A stretch of DNA of 64,000 nt from DAXETY01 sp051155755 (GTDB taxonomy: Bacteria > Desulfobacterota > Desulfobacteria > Desulfobacterales > SG8-13): the NCBI GenBank assembly GCA_051155755.1, contig DAXETY010000057.1, positions 1 to 64,000 on the forward strand, in the 5' to 3' direction. A model generated the notes under the pieces. The model saw only the letters and a list, made by a program, of their open reading frames with translations. It was not told the DNA's origin and made no database searches. Position numbers and translations under genes: made by a program. This document shows positions 28,405-36,015 of the stretch, one piece after another. Positions within the stretch are counted from its first letter, which is position 1. Each line of letters begins with the position of its first letter.

Positions 28405-28410
28405 TATAAA
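28381..28410 (+). promoter_or_regulatory. Predicted sigma-70 promoter of nrdDG
   Basis: TTGACA (28381-28386) and TATAAA (28405-28410) are 18 nt apart, both close to consensus. The start codon of nrdD is about 125 nt downstream, leaving a moderately long leader. Confidence 0.6.
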
Positions 28411-28534
28411 TATATCATCGTTTGACACATCTTGACGCTGCCGGGAAGTCCGACCCGGATTTCCGATACGGCCGTTGAAATCCCGATCATCCGTCGATCT
28501 TTCCGCAATCAAATTGTACGCTGCAGGGGGAATT

Positions 28535-30718
28535 GTGTTTGAATCCATCAAAAAACGAGACGGCCGCATCGTTGCCTTCGACTCTTCCAAGATTACCGCT
28601 GCGGTAACCAAGGCCGGTAAAGCCACCGCTGAATTCGGCAGCCGCGAAGCCCGGAAACTGACCTTGCGGGTCCTGACCCTGGCCCACGAGATGCGTCTGG
28701 GCGAGGTTCCGGAAGTGGAAGAGATTCAGGATATCGTCGAACGGGTTTTGTTGGATTCGCCTTATTACAAAACCGCCAAGGCCTACATCCTGTACCGGGA
28801 ACAGCACGCTCAGATTCGAAACCTGACCACCCGGGCCCATATCGACCTGGTGGAACACTACATCGAACGCCTGGACTGGAAGGTCAAGGAAAACAGCAAT
28901 ATGTCCTATTCCCTCCAGGGTTTGAACAATTATATCTCCTCGGATGTAACCGCCGAATATTGGCTCAACCGCATCTATCCGCCCGAAATTCGAGATGCCC
29001 ACAAGCGCGGAGACATGCACATCCATGATCTGAGCATGCTTTCGGTGTATTGTGTCGGATGGGACCTCAAAGATCTGCTGCTCAACGGCTTCAAGGGGGT
29101 GGAAGGCAAAGTCGAGAGCGCGCCGCCCAACCATTTGCGGTCCGCTCTCGGGCAGATCGTGAATTTTTTCTATACGCTCCAGGGCGAGGCCGCCGGTGCA
29201 CAGGCCCTTTCAAACTTCGATACGCTTCTGGCACCGTTCGTGCGACACGACCGGCTGGCCTATCCCGAAGTCAAGCAGGCCATGCAGGAATTCGTTTTCA
29301 ACATCAATATTCCCACCCGGGTCGGATTTCAGACCCCGTTTACCAACATTACCATGGATTTGTTCGTTCCCGGCACCCTCAAAGACCATCCCGTTATCCT
29401 GGGCGGAAAATATCAGTCCACGCCCTACGGGGATTTCCAGAAGGAAATGGATCTGATCAATCGCGCCTTTGCCGAGGTGATGATGGAAGGCGATGCCAAA
29501 GGACGGGTGTTTACGTTTCCCATCCCGACGTATAATATCACTGCGGAGTTCGACTGGGATAATCCCGACCTCGAACCGGTCTGGAAAATGACGGCCAAAT
29601 ACGGCATCCCGTATTTTTCCAACTTCGTCAACTCGGATATGTCCCCGGACGATGCCCGCTCGATGTGTTGTCGATTGCGTCTCGACAACCGGGAACTGCG
29701 CAAAAGGGGCGGCGGACTTTTCGGAGCCAATCCACTGACCGGTTCCATCGGCGTTGTGACCATCAATCTCCCCCGAATCGGATACATGGCCCGGACCGAA
29801 TCCGAGTTTTTCGAAATCCTGGAAAGCCGGCTGCAGCTGGCTGTCGACAGTCTGCTCATCAAACGCAAGATACTGGAGCGTTTCACCGAACAAAATTTAT
29901 ATCCCTATTCCAAATTCTATCTGCGCGAAATTAAATCCGCCAGCGACTGCTTCTGGAAGAATCACTTTTCCACCGTCGGCCTGATCGGCATGAACGAAGC
30001 CTGTCTCAATTTTCTCGGAAAAGATATCGGTACCGACGACGGACGCAGATTCGCGCTGCGTGCCATGGATTTCATTCGCGAGCGCATGGTCGCATTCCAG
30101 GAAGAAACCGGAGATTTTTTTAACCTGGAAGCCACTCCGGCCGAGGGAACTTCCTTTCGCCTGGCCATGAGCGATAAAAAGATGCTGCCGGGGATTCTGT
30201 GTGCCAACGAGACGGAATACCGCAGCGGCGCGGCGCCTTACTACACCAATTCCACGCAGCTTCCTGTCAATTACAGTGATGACCTGTTTCAGGTCCTGGA
30301 ACTGCAGGACGAATTGCAGACCAAGTACACCGGGGGAACGGTGCTGCATGTGTTTCTCGGAGAACAGGTCGAAGATACCGCGGCGGTGCGAAGCCTGGTG
30401 CGCACGGTTGCCGACAATTATCGCCTGCCCTATTTCACGCTGACACCGACCTTCAGTGTCTGTTGCAACCACGGTTATTTGAAAGGCCGCCGGGAAATCT
30501 GCCCCACCTGCGGTGAGGAAACCGAGGTGTATTCTCGAATCGTCGGGTACCTGCGACCGGTAAAGCAGTGGAATGACGGCAAGCAGGCCGAGTTCCGCGT
30601 TCGAAAAACGTTTCATCCCGATTTGCCGGATGCGGCCTCCATGCCCGGCGCGGGCATCAAGATCGACCACCATCTCGACCCGGCCGGAGCCGTCCTGCGC
30701 AGCCGTGTCGCCGGCTGA
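28535..30718 (+). CDS. nrdD: Anaerobic (class III) ribonucleoside-triphosphate reductase
   Basis: A 727-residue glycyl-radical enzyme that makes deoxynucleotides without oxygen. Residues 1-95 form an ATP-cone regulatory domain (IKKRDGRIVAFDSSKI). The central barrel carries conserved cysteines such as the one in SMCCRL. The zinc site is formed by NHGYLKGRREICPTC. The glycyl-radical region reads RIVGYLRPVKQWNDGK. The start is a GTG at 28535 preceded by AGGGGG; upstream in-frame codons do not match the family. nrdG follows after 29 nt. Confidence 0.95.
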   Translation: MFESIKKRDGRIVAFDSSKITAAVTKAGKATAEFGSREARKLTLRVLTLAHEMRLGEVPEVEEIQDIVERVLLDSPYYKTAKAYILYREQHAQIRNLTTRAHIDLVEHYIERLDWKVKENSNMSYSLQGLNNYISSDVTAEYWLNRIYPPEIRDAHKRGDMHIHDLSMLSVYCVGWDLKDLLLNGFKGVEGKVESAPPNHLRSALGQIVNFFYTLQGEAAGAQALSNFDTLLAPFVRHDRLAYPEVKQAMQEFVFNINIPTRVGFQTPFTNITMDLFVPGTLKDHPVILGGKYQSTPYGDFQKEMDLINRAFAEVMMEGDAKGRVFTFPIPTYNITAEFDWDNPDLEPVWKMTAKYGIPYFSNFVNSDMSPDDARSMCCRLRLDNRELRKRGGGLFGANPLTGSIGVVTINLPRIGYMARTESEFFEILESRLQLAVDSLLIKRKILERFTEQNLYPYSKFYLREIKSASDCFWKNHFSTVGLIGMNEACLNFLGKDIGTDDGRRFALRAMDFIRERMVAFQEETGDFFNLEATPAEGTSFRLAMSDKKMLPGILCANETEYRSGAAPYYTNSTQLPVNYSDDLFQVLELQDELQTKYTGGTVLHVFLGEQVEDTAAVRSLVRTVADNYRLPYFTLTPTFSVCCNHGYLKGRREICPTCGEETEVYSRIVGYLRPVKQWNDGKQAEFRVRKTFHPDLPDAASMPGAGIKIDHHLDPAGAVLRSRVAG

Positions 30719-30747
30719 AACAGACAGCCTTCCGCCGTCTTCGAACA

Positions 30748-31446
30748 ATGCGCATCGGCGGCCTTCAAAAAACCTCTCTGATCGATTATCCGGGCAACAT
30801 CAGCGCCGTGGTGTTTGCGGTCGGCTGTAATTTCCACTGCCCTTACTGCCACAATCCGACCCTGGTCAATCCGGAAATCTCCCTCCCGGCTCACTGCAGT
30901 CCCGAGGAAGTGCTCGCGTTTCTTGACCGGCGGCGCGGTTTGCTCCAGGCGGTGGTCATCTCGGGCGGAGAACCCCTGCTGCAGCCGGATTTAATGGATT
31001 TCTGCCGGGAAATCCGGTCGCTGCAATACCGCCTGAAAATCGATACCAACGGCAGCCGTCCCCGGCAATTGCAGCGATTGCTCGATGCCGGTCTCGTGGA
31101 TTATGTGGCCATGGATATCAAAACCGACCCCGACCGTTACGCCCCGGACCTGTGGGCGCACGGCCGTCCCGAGCCGATTCTGCAAAGCATCCGAATCCTG
31201 ATGGAAGCCGCGCCGGATTACGAATTCCGGACGACCTGCGTATACCCGTTTGTCACTGCCGGGGTGGTGCAGACGATTGCCCGCCGAATCGCAGGCGCCC
31301 GTCGCTTCGTGCTGCAGGGGTACCAGGCGGTGGACGTTCTGCGCCCGGAGTTTTTCGAAGGCATCGATCCCCGCATCCCGCCCCGCGAAATGGAATCCCT
31401 GGCCGCCCTGGCGGCGCCGTATGTGGGACAGTGTTGCGTCCGTTAG
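30748..31446 (+). CDS. nrdG: Anaerobic ribonucleotide reductase activating protein
   Basis: A 232-residue radical SAM enzyme that puts the glycyl radical on NrdD. The cluster motif is CNFHCPYCHN (CxxxCxxC), followed by the SAM-binding GGEPLLQ stretch and KIDTNGS. It is longer than E. coli NrdG and resembles the pyrimidine/NrdG-type activases of anaerobes. Directly downstream of nrdD and surely co-transcribed. Confidence 0.93.
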   Translation: MRIGGLQKTSLIDYPGNISAVVFAVGCNFHCPYCHNPTLVNPEISLPAHCSPEEVLAFLDRRRGLLQAVVISGGEPLLQPDLMDFCREIRSLQYRLKIDTNGSRPRQLQRLLDAGLVDYVAMDIKTDPDRYAPDLWAHGRPEPILQSIRILMEAAPDYEFRTTCVYPFVTAGVVQTIARRIAGARRFVLQGYQAVDVLRPEFFEGIDPRIPPREMESLAALAAPYVGQCCVR

Positions 31447-31612
31447 CCCGTTGGCCCGTTAGCCCGTTAGCCCGTCTGCCCGTTAGTTTGTTGGCCCGTC
31501 TGCCCTTAGTCCGTTGGCCCCGTTGTCTGATCAGTGAGCTCATAGCTCATAGCTCATAGTTCATAGTTCATAGTTCATGGCTCGTAGCTCATAGTTTATA
31601 GCTCATCATAAA
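31441..31612 (+). repeat. Tandem CCCGTTAG and GCTCATA repeats, family C
   Basis: Two tandem arrays lie end to end. First come about eight units like GCCCGTTAGCCC (31441-31525), starting inside the nrdG stop. Then about eight 10-nt units like AGCTCATAGTTC (31530-31612). They resemble the 10-nt block at 8518-8575 in period and make-up. Confidence 0.75.
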
Positions 31613-31627
31613 AGACAAAAGGGATTT

Positions 31628-31725
31628 TTCGCCGTTTCGCCGTCTCGCCCCCTCGCCGTTTCAATTTCGACCAACTACCACACCGCAGGAACCAATCGAA
31701 CCAATGGGACCAATCGAACCGGTTT
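31628..31725 (+). repeat. Composite repeat element, family A
   Basis: The core CGCCGTTTCGCCGTCTCGCC is followed by TTCAATTTCGACCA (31660-31673) and three CCAATCGAA-type units. It is the closest match to the element at 8737-8836. Confidence 0.75.
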
Positions 31726-31827
31726 TGCACGGGCAGGCCAACAAGAAGCCTGCTTTCATTTTGCCTGACGATATGTTACACGGATACCGTACGAGGCGCC
31801 GTTTAACACCGTTTGGAGCTGATATTC

Positions 31828-33387
31828 ATGGCCGAGTCTTCTTCCTGGAAGATTGTCCTGATCGACGACGAGGAAGATATCCGCGACGTGCTGACCATGG
31901 CCCTGGAGGATGCCGGCTATCAAGTCGCCGCCGCTCCGGATGGAACCACCGGACTGGCCCTTTGCGAGGAGGTTCGTCCCCAGATCGTCCTGACCGATAT
32001 CCGCATGCCCGGGATGGACGGCATCACCGTGCTGGAAACTCTGAAACGCACTCGACCCGAAATCGAGGTGGTTGTCGCCACGGCCTACGGCGAAATGGAC
32101 CTTGCCATACGGGCGCTGCAGCTGGACGCGTCGGATTTCATCAACAAGCCGATTCACGACGAAGCCCTGCAGCTGGCCCTGAAGCGCGCCCGCGAACGCT
32201 ACACGGCTCGCAAGCAAATTGCCGATTACACCGCCCTGCTGGAGAAAGAAAACGCCGAAACCAGTCAGCAGCTGATCCGTTCGATTGGATTTCAGCGCAA
32301 TTTGATCGAAAGCTCCATGGACGGTATCCTGGCCTGCGACGCCAATGGACATATCCTGACGTTCAACCGCAGCATGGAGCATATCTCCGGCTTCCCCCGC
32401 AATGAAGTCATCCGCCGTCGATATCTGGAAGAACTCCTTCCGGCGGGCGAGGAGCAAAACCTGCGCGGGGCGCTGGCCGGAGAGCGCTACGGCGGGCGCA
32501 ATCGCCTGGTTTTGTATGAAACCCATCTGATCGGCGCCGGCGATCGCAAAATTCCGGTTCAGGTGTCGGCGTCCGAGCTGCAGGAATCCGGTCGGACAGT
32601 GGGACTGGTTTGTTTTTTCCGCGATTTGCGGGAAGTGCGGCGACTGGAGCGTGAACTCGCCGACCAGGCCCGGATCCTGCATCAGGACAAGATGATGTCG
32701 CTGGGCCGGTTGGCCGCCAGCGTGGTTCATGAAATCAACAATCCGCTGACCGGCGTGCTGAATTACCTGCGCCTGATGCAGCGGCTGACCGCCAAAGGTG
32801 CGCCCGGCGTCGAAGAACTGGAAAAATTCCGCCGTTACCTGGAACTGGCCGCCAATGAAATCGCCCGCTGCTCCAACATCGTTTCCAACCTGTTGACCTT
32901 TTCCCGCAAATCGCCGCAAGCGTTTTCGGCCGTCACGGCCCGGGAACTGATCGACCGCTGTGTCGTGTTGAGCCAGCACAAATTGGAGCTGAGTAAAATC
33001 GAACTGGAAACCGAGGTCGAGCGCAATGTTCCCGCCGTGCGGGGAGATGTGAACCAGTTGCAGCAATGTCTGATCAATCTGATCCTCAACGCGGTGGATG
33101 CCATGCCCGAGGGCGGCCGGCTGCGGCTGTCGGTTTCATTTGACGCCCAACGCAACCGGGTGTGCATCCGGGTATCCGACAACGGCTGCGGCATCGCATC
33201 CCAGGATCTGCCGCAAATATTCGAGCCGTTCTTTACGACCAAGCAGGAAGGATACGGCACCGGTCTGGGATTGTCCACGGTCTACGGCATTGTCGAGCAA
33301 CACGGGGGAACCGTCGAGGTTGAAAGCCGGTTGGGGGAAGGTTCGACCTTTACGATCGAATTGCCGCCGGCGGAAAGTTCCCGTTGA
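31828..33387 (+). CDS. REC-PAS histidine kinase
   Basis: A 519-residue soluble kinase with unusual order. Residues 6-120 are a receiver with acidic pair Asp13/Asp14, phospho-acceptor Asp57 and Lys107. A PAS domain covers about 155-275. The HisKA motif VVHEINNPLTG has His301, and HATPase_c boxes (DNGCGIA, GTGLGLST) end the protein. No membrane segment, so the signal is internal or arrives by phosphotransfer to Asp57. ATG 31828 follows GGAG. It lies 16 nt before the sigma-54 activator gene and probably controls it. It is similar to the kinase at 48448-49638. Confidence 0.88.
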   Translation: MAESSSWKIVLIDDEEDIRDVLTMALEDAGYQVAAAPDGTTGLALCEEVRPQIVLTDIRMPGMDGITVLETLKRTRPEIEVVVATAYGEMDLAIRALQLDASDFINKPIHDEALQLALKRARERYTARKQIADYTALLEKENAETSQQLIRSIGFQRNLIESSMDGILACDANGHILTFNRSMEHISGFPRNEVIRRRYLEELLPAGEEQNLRGALAGERYGGRNRLVLYETHLIGAGDRKIPVQVSASELQESGRTVGLVCFFRDLREVRRLERELADQARILHQDKMMSLGRLAASVVHEINNPLTGVLNYLRLMQRLTAKGAPGVEELEKFRRYLELAANEIARCSNIVSNLLTFSRKSPQAFSAVTARELIDRCVVLSQHKLELSKIELETEVERNVPAVRGDVNQLQQCLINLILNAVDAMPEGGRLRLSVSFDAQRNRVCIRVSDNGCGIASQDLPQIFEPFFTTKQEGYGTGLGLSTVYGIVEQHGGTVEVESRLGEGSTFTIELPPAESSR

Positions 33388-33403
33388 ATTTCGAGGATGG
33401 CTC

Positions 33404-35134
33404 ATGGTTTTTTTTAACATTCCAGCGGTAAACAGCGTCCGATGCAAGGATTGGGTCGAACTGCTGGACGAGCTGAGCATCGGCGCATTTACGGTGGATT
33501 CCCGACATCGGGTTACATCGATGAATTACACCGCCCAGGCTTTGATGGGCATGAAAGAGCAGGAAGTGCTCGGACACGACTGCCGGGAGGTATTTACCGG
33601 CGTTCCCTGTATGGTTCAATGTTTGCTGCGCGAAGAAGACAATGAGAGCACTGACGAGCCCGAGGTTGAAATTTTCAATGAAGACGACACCCCGCATCTG
33701 CTCACCCGGCTGGCGAAACCGATCTACGATGAACACCAGCAAATCGCCGGTTGCTTGACGATTCTGCAGGATCAGACCCCGATCGCCGACCTGGTCGATC
33801 GCATCCATTACGAAGAGCGCAGCTTGAAGCTGATTCTGGATAATCTGGACATTGGCGTTTTCACCGTGAATCGCGGCGGCTACATCACGTTTTTCAACCG
33901 TGAAGCCGAAAAGATCTCCGGATTCGACCGCCGCCAGGTGCTCGGCAAGCACTGCAGTGCCATTTTCGAAGGAGCCGATGCGCACGATCTGTGCCTGCTG
34001 AAAGAATCCATTGCCAACGGGGTGCCCCGGACCAGCCGCCGGGGTAAAATGCCCACGAAAAACGGGGAGATCATACCGATTCGGGCCAGTTACATGGCGC
34101 TGCGCAACGAGAAGGGTTCTATCGTGGGCGGGCTGGCGACCTTTCACGACCTGACCCTGGTGCAGCAACTCCACCAGGCCATCAGCGATCGCTATACGTT
34201 CCACGACATGATCGGCAAGGACCCCTCGATGCAGCAGGTCTTCGAGACCGTGAGCGTGGTGGCCGCCACCGATGCCACGGTTCTCATCGAGGGAGCCACC
34301 GGCACCGGTAAAGACCTGCTGGCCAAAGTGGTGCACTCTGCCAGCCGCCGTGCCGGCCAGCCGCTGGTGAAAGTCAACTGTGCCGCAATTCCGGACAATC
34401 TGCTGGAGTCGGAAATGTTCGGATACATCAAGGGCGCCTTCACCGGAGCCGACCGAGACAAGCCGGGACGCTTCAACGAGGCCCATGGGGGGACCATTTT
34501 TTTGGACGAAATCGGTGACCTGCCGCTCTCCCTGCAGGCCAAGCTGCTGCGGGTGCTGGAGGATCGGGAGTTCTACCCCCTCGGCAGCCGGCATACCCAG
34601 AAAGTCGATGTTCGCATATTGTCCGCCACCAATCGGCCCCTGGAAAACCTGGTCGCAAAGCGACAATTTCGCGAAGATCTGTATTACCGGCTCAACGTGT
34701 TTCGCATTCAGCTGCCGGACTTGAAACATCGCCGGGTCGACATCCCCTTGCTGATCCATCATATCCTGCGCCGTCTCAGCGCCGCACGGGACAACCGGAG
34801 GGTGCGGATATCCGAATCATCCATGGAAGTGTTGCTCAACTACGATTATCCCGGCAATGTACGCGAAATGGAAAATATCCTGGAGCATGCCCTGATCATC
34901 TGTCGCAGTGACACGATCGAGCCGCGGCACCTGCCGGAATACCTGCATCGCCCGCGCTCGACGGGGACCGCTGCCGACACCCCCGGTCGGATTACCGCCG
35001 AGCAGCAGGAGCTGGAGCAACTGCGTCGGGTGCTTGAAAAACACAATTGGCATCGCCAGCGCGCCGCCCGCGAATTGGGCATCGATCGCACCACCCTGTG
35101 GCGCCGCATGAAAAAATATCAATTACAGGGCTGA
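33404..35134 (+). CDS. PAS-PAS sigma-54-dependent transcription activator
   Basis: A 576-residue enhancer-binding protein. Two PAS domains (about 18-130 and 143-255) precede the AAA+ domain with Walker A GATGTGKD (297-304), the sigma-54-contacting GAFTGAD loop (344-350) and Walker B TIFLDE. A Fis-type helix-turn-helix ends the protein (HRQRAARELGIDRTTLWRR). PAS1 has a Cys pattern C60-x8-C69-x3-C73, and PAS2 adds Cys184 and Cys197, which could bind a metal or cluster or sense redox state. It lacks a receiver domain. Its likely target is the -24/-12 promoter at 35412. Confidence 0.92.
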   Translation: MVFFNIPAVNSVRCKDWVELLDELSIGAFTVDSRHRVTSMNYTAQALMGMKEQEVLGHDCREVFTGVPCMVQCLLREEDNESTDEPEVEIFNEDDTPHLLTRLAKPIYDEHQQIAGCLTILQDQTPIADLVDRIHYEERSLKLILDNLDIGVFTVNRGGYITFFNREAEKISGFDRRQVLGKHCSAIFEGADAHDLCLLKESIANGVPRTSRRGKMPTKNGEIIPIRASYMALRNEKGSIVGGLATFHDLTLVQQLHQAISDRYTFHDMIGKDPSMQQVFETVSVVAATDATVLIEGATGTGKDLLAKVVHSASRRAGQPLVKVNCAAIPDNLLESEMFGYIKGAFTGADRDKPGRFNEAHGGTIFLDEIGDLPLSLQAKLLRVLEDREFYPLGSRHTQKVDVRILSATNRPLENLVAKRQFREDLYYRLNVFRIQLPDLKHRRVDIPLLIHHILRRLSAARDNRRVRISESSMEVLLNYDYPGNVREMENILEHALIICRSDTIEPRHLPEYLHRPRSTGTAADTPGRITAEQQELEQLRRVLEKHNWHRQRAARELGIDRTTLWRRMKKYQLQG

Positions 35135-35226
35135 TCCGCATCCGCCGTGCCCACCCCATCGGGACATGAAGCGCGGGCCCATGGAAGGCGGCCGGTTTCG
35201 ATCGGGGCGGCTGTGTCGCCGGGGTT

Positions 35227-35253
35227 GTTGCAAGGCGTTGCAGAAACGTTGCA
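35227..35253 (+). promoter_or_regulatory. Three direct GTTGCA repeats, likely activator sites
   Basis: GTTGCA occurs at 35227-35232, 35237-35242 and 35248-35253, that is at 10-11 nt steps and so on one face of the helix. They lie 160-185 nt upstream of the sigma-54 promoter, a usual distance for an enhancer. Confidence 0.55.
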
Positions 35254-35321
35254 GAAATCAGGTATTATTTAATATCTATCTATATTTTATAGTTTTTTAA
35301 GAAAAACCTCCCGCCGGACTT

Positions 35322-35337
35322 GTTGCAAATCTGCAAC
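35322..35337 (+). promoter_or_regulatory. Palindromic GTTGCA-N4-TGCAAC site, likely activator site
   Basis: A perfect inverted repeat with the same GTTGCA half-site as the upstream direct repeats. Its centre is about 85 nt upstream of the -24/-12 promoter. It suits binding by the dimeric Fis-type domain encoded at 33404-35134. Confidence 0.65.
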
Positions 35338-35411
35338 ACTTCGTACCGACTCACCCGAGCCTAATCTCTTAAATATCTGAAAAAACATAATATTTGATTT
35401 TTCCGCCGGTC

Positions 35412-35427
35412 TGGCACGATTTCTGCT
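35412..35427 (+). promoter_or_regulatory. Sigma-54 (-24/-12) promoter of the hdr operon
   Basis: TGGCACGATTTCTGCT matches the consensus TGGCACRN4TTGCW at every fixed position except one T. It lies about 75 nt before the first gene of the hdr series. Together with the sigma-54 activator gene just upstream this is a strong prediction. Confidence 0.85.
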
Positions 35428-35489
35428 TATAACCTACCCAGAGGTTTTCGAATCGGTTCCCGCGATGACCCAGGCACAAGGAGTTCAAG

Positions 35490-35933
35490 GTGGCTCCGGA
35501 AAGGGCGCGAAAAAAAATCTTTGTCATGGATGATGACCCGGAGATGCAGATCTTTCTGGCCAACCTGCTCAACAGTGCCGGATACCGGGCGATTATCGCC
35601 GAAGGTGGGAAAGACACACTGCAGCAGATCGTCGAAGCCGGACCGGTGGTGATCATACTGTGCATGATGAAATACCGCGACCGCAAGCGCGAACTTTACC
35701 GCAGCCTCAAGGGTGACGTGAACTTGAAACAGATTCCGGTGATCCTGTTGTCGAACATCGAGCGCCGGACATTTTTCCACTATCAAAAATTCAAAACCCA
35801 TCCGATGGGAGCGTCGCTGCCGGAGCCGGAAGATTATTTCGTCAAACCGCTGGAAGCCGACGACCTGCTCCGGTCGATTCATCAATTGACCCGTCAAACG
35901 GCTTCGCAGAGCGATGAAGAGCGGCTGTCCTAG
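35490..35933 (+). CDS. Receiver-like protein lacking the phospho-acceptor aspartate
   Basis: A 147-residue single-domain protein with the receiver fold: FVMDDDPEMQIFLANLL keeps the acidic residues (Asp14-16) and DYFVKPLEADD keeps the lysine. The strand that normally ends in Asp reads VVIILCMMKY, so Cys58 takes the place of the phospho-acceptor. It may work as a docking protein, a decoy or a thiol-based sensor. Start is GTG 35490, preceded by AAGGAG. It is the first gene after the sigma-54 promoter, and 82 nt before the hdrA fusion. Confidence 0.8.
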   Translation: MAPERARKKIFVMDDDPEMQIFLANLLNSAGYRAIIAEGGKDTLQQIVEAGPVVIILCMMKYRDRKRELYRSLKGDVNLKQIPVILLSNIERRTFFHYQKFKTHPMGASLPEPEDYFVKPLEADDLLRSIHQLTRQTASQSDEERLS

Positions 35934-36015
35934 GCGGCTTTGGCGGGTTGCAGGTCCGGTGGGTGAAGCGGAGATCGGTTTCGCCGGAAAGTCGAACATC
36001 CAAGCGAGGTGACGC

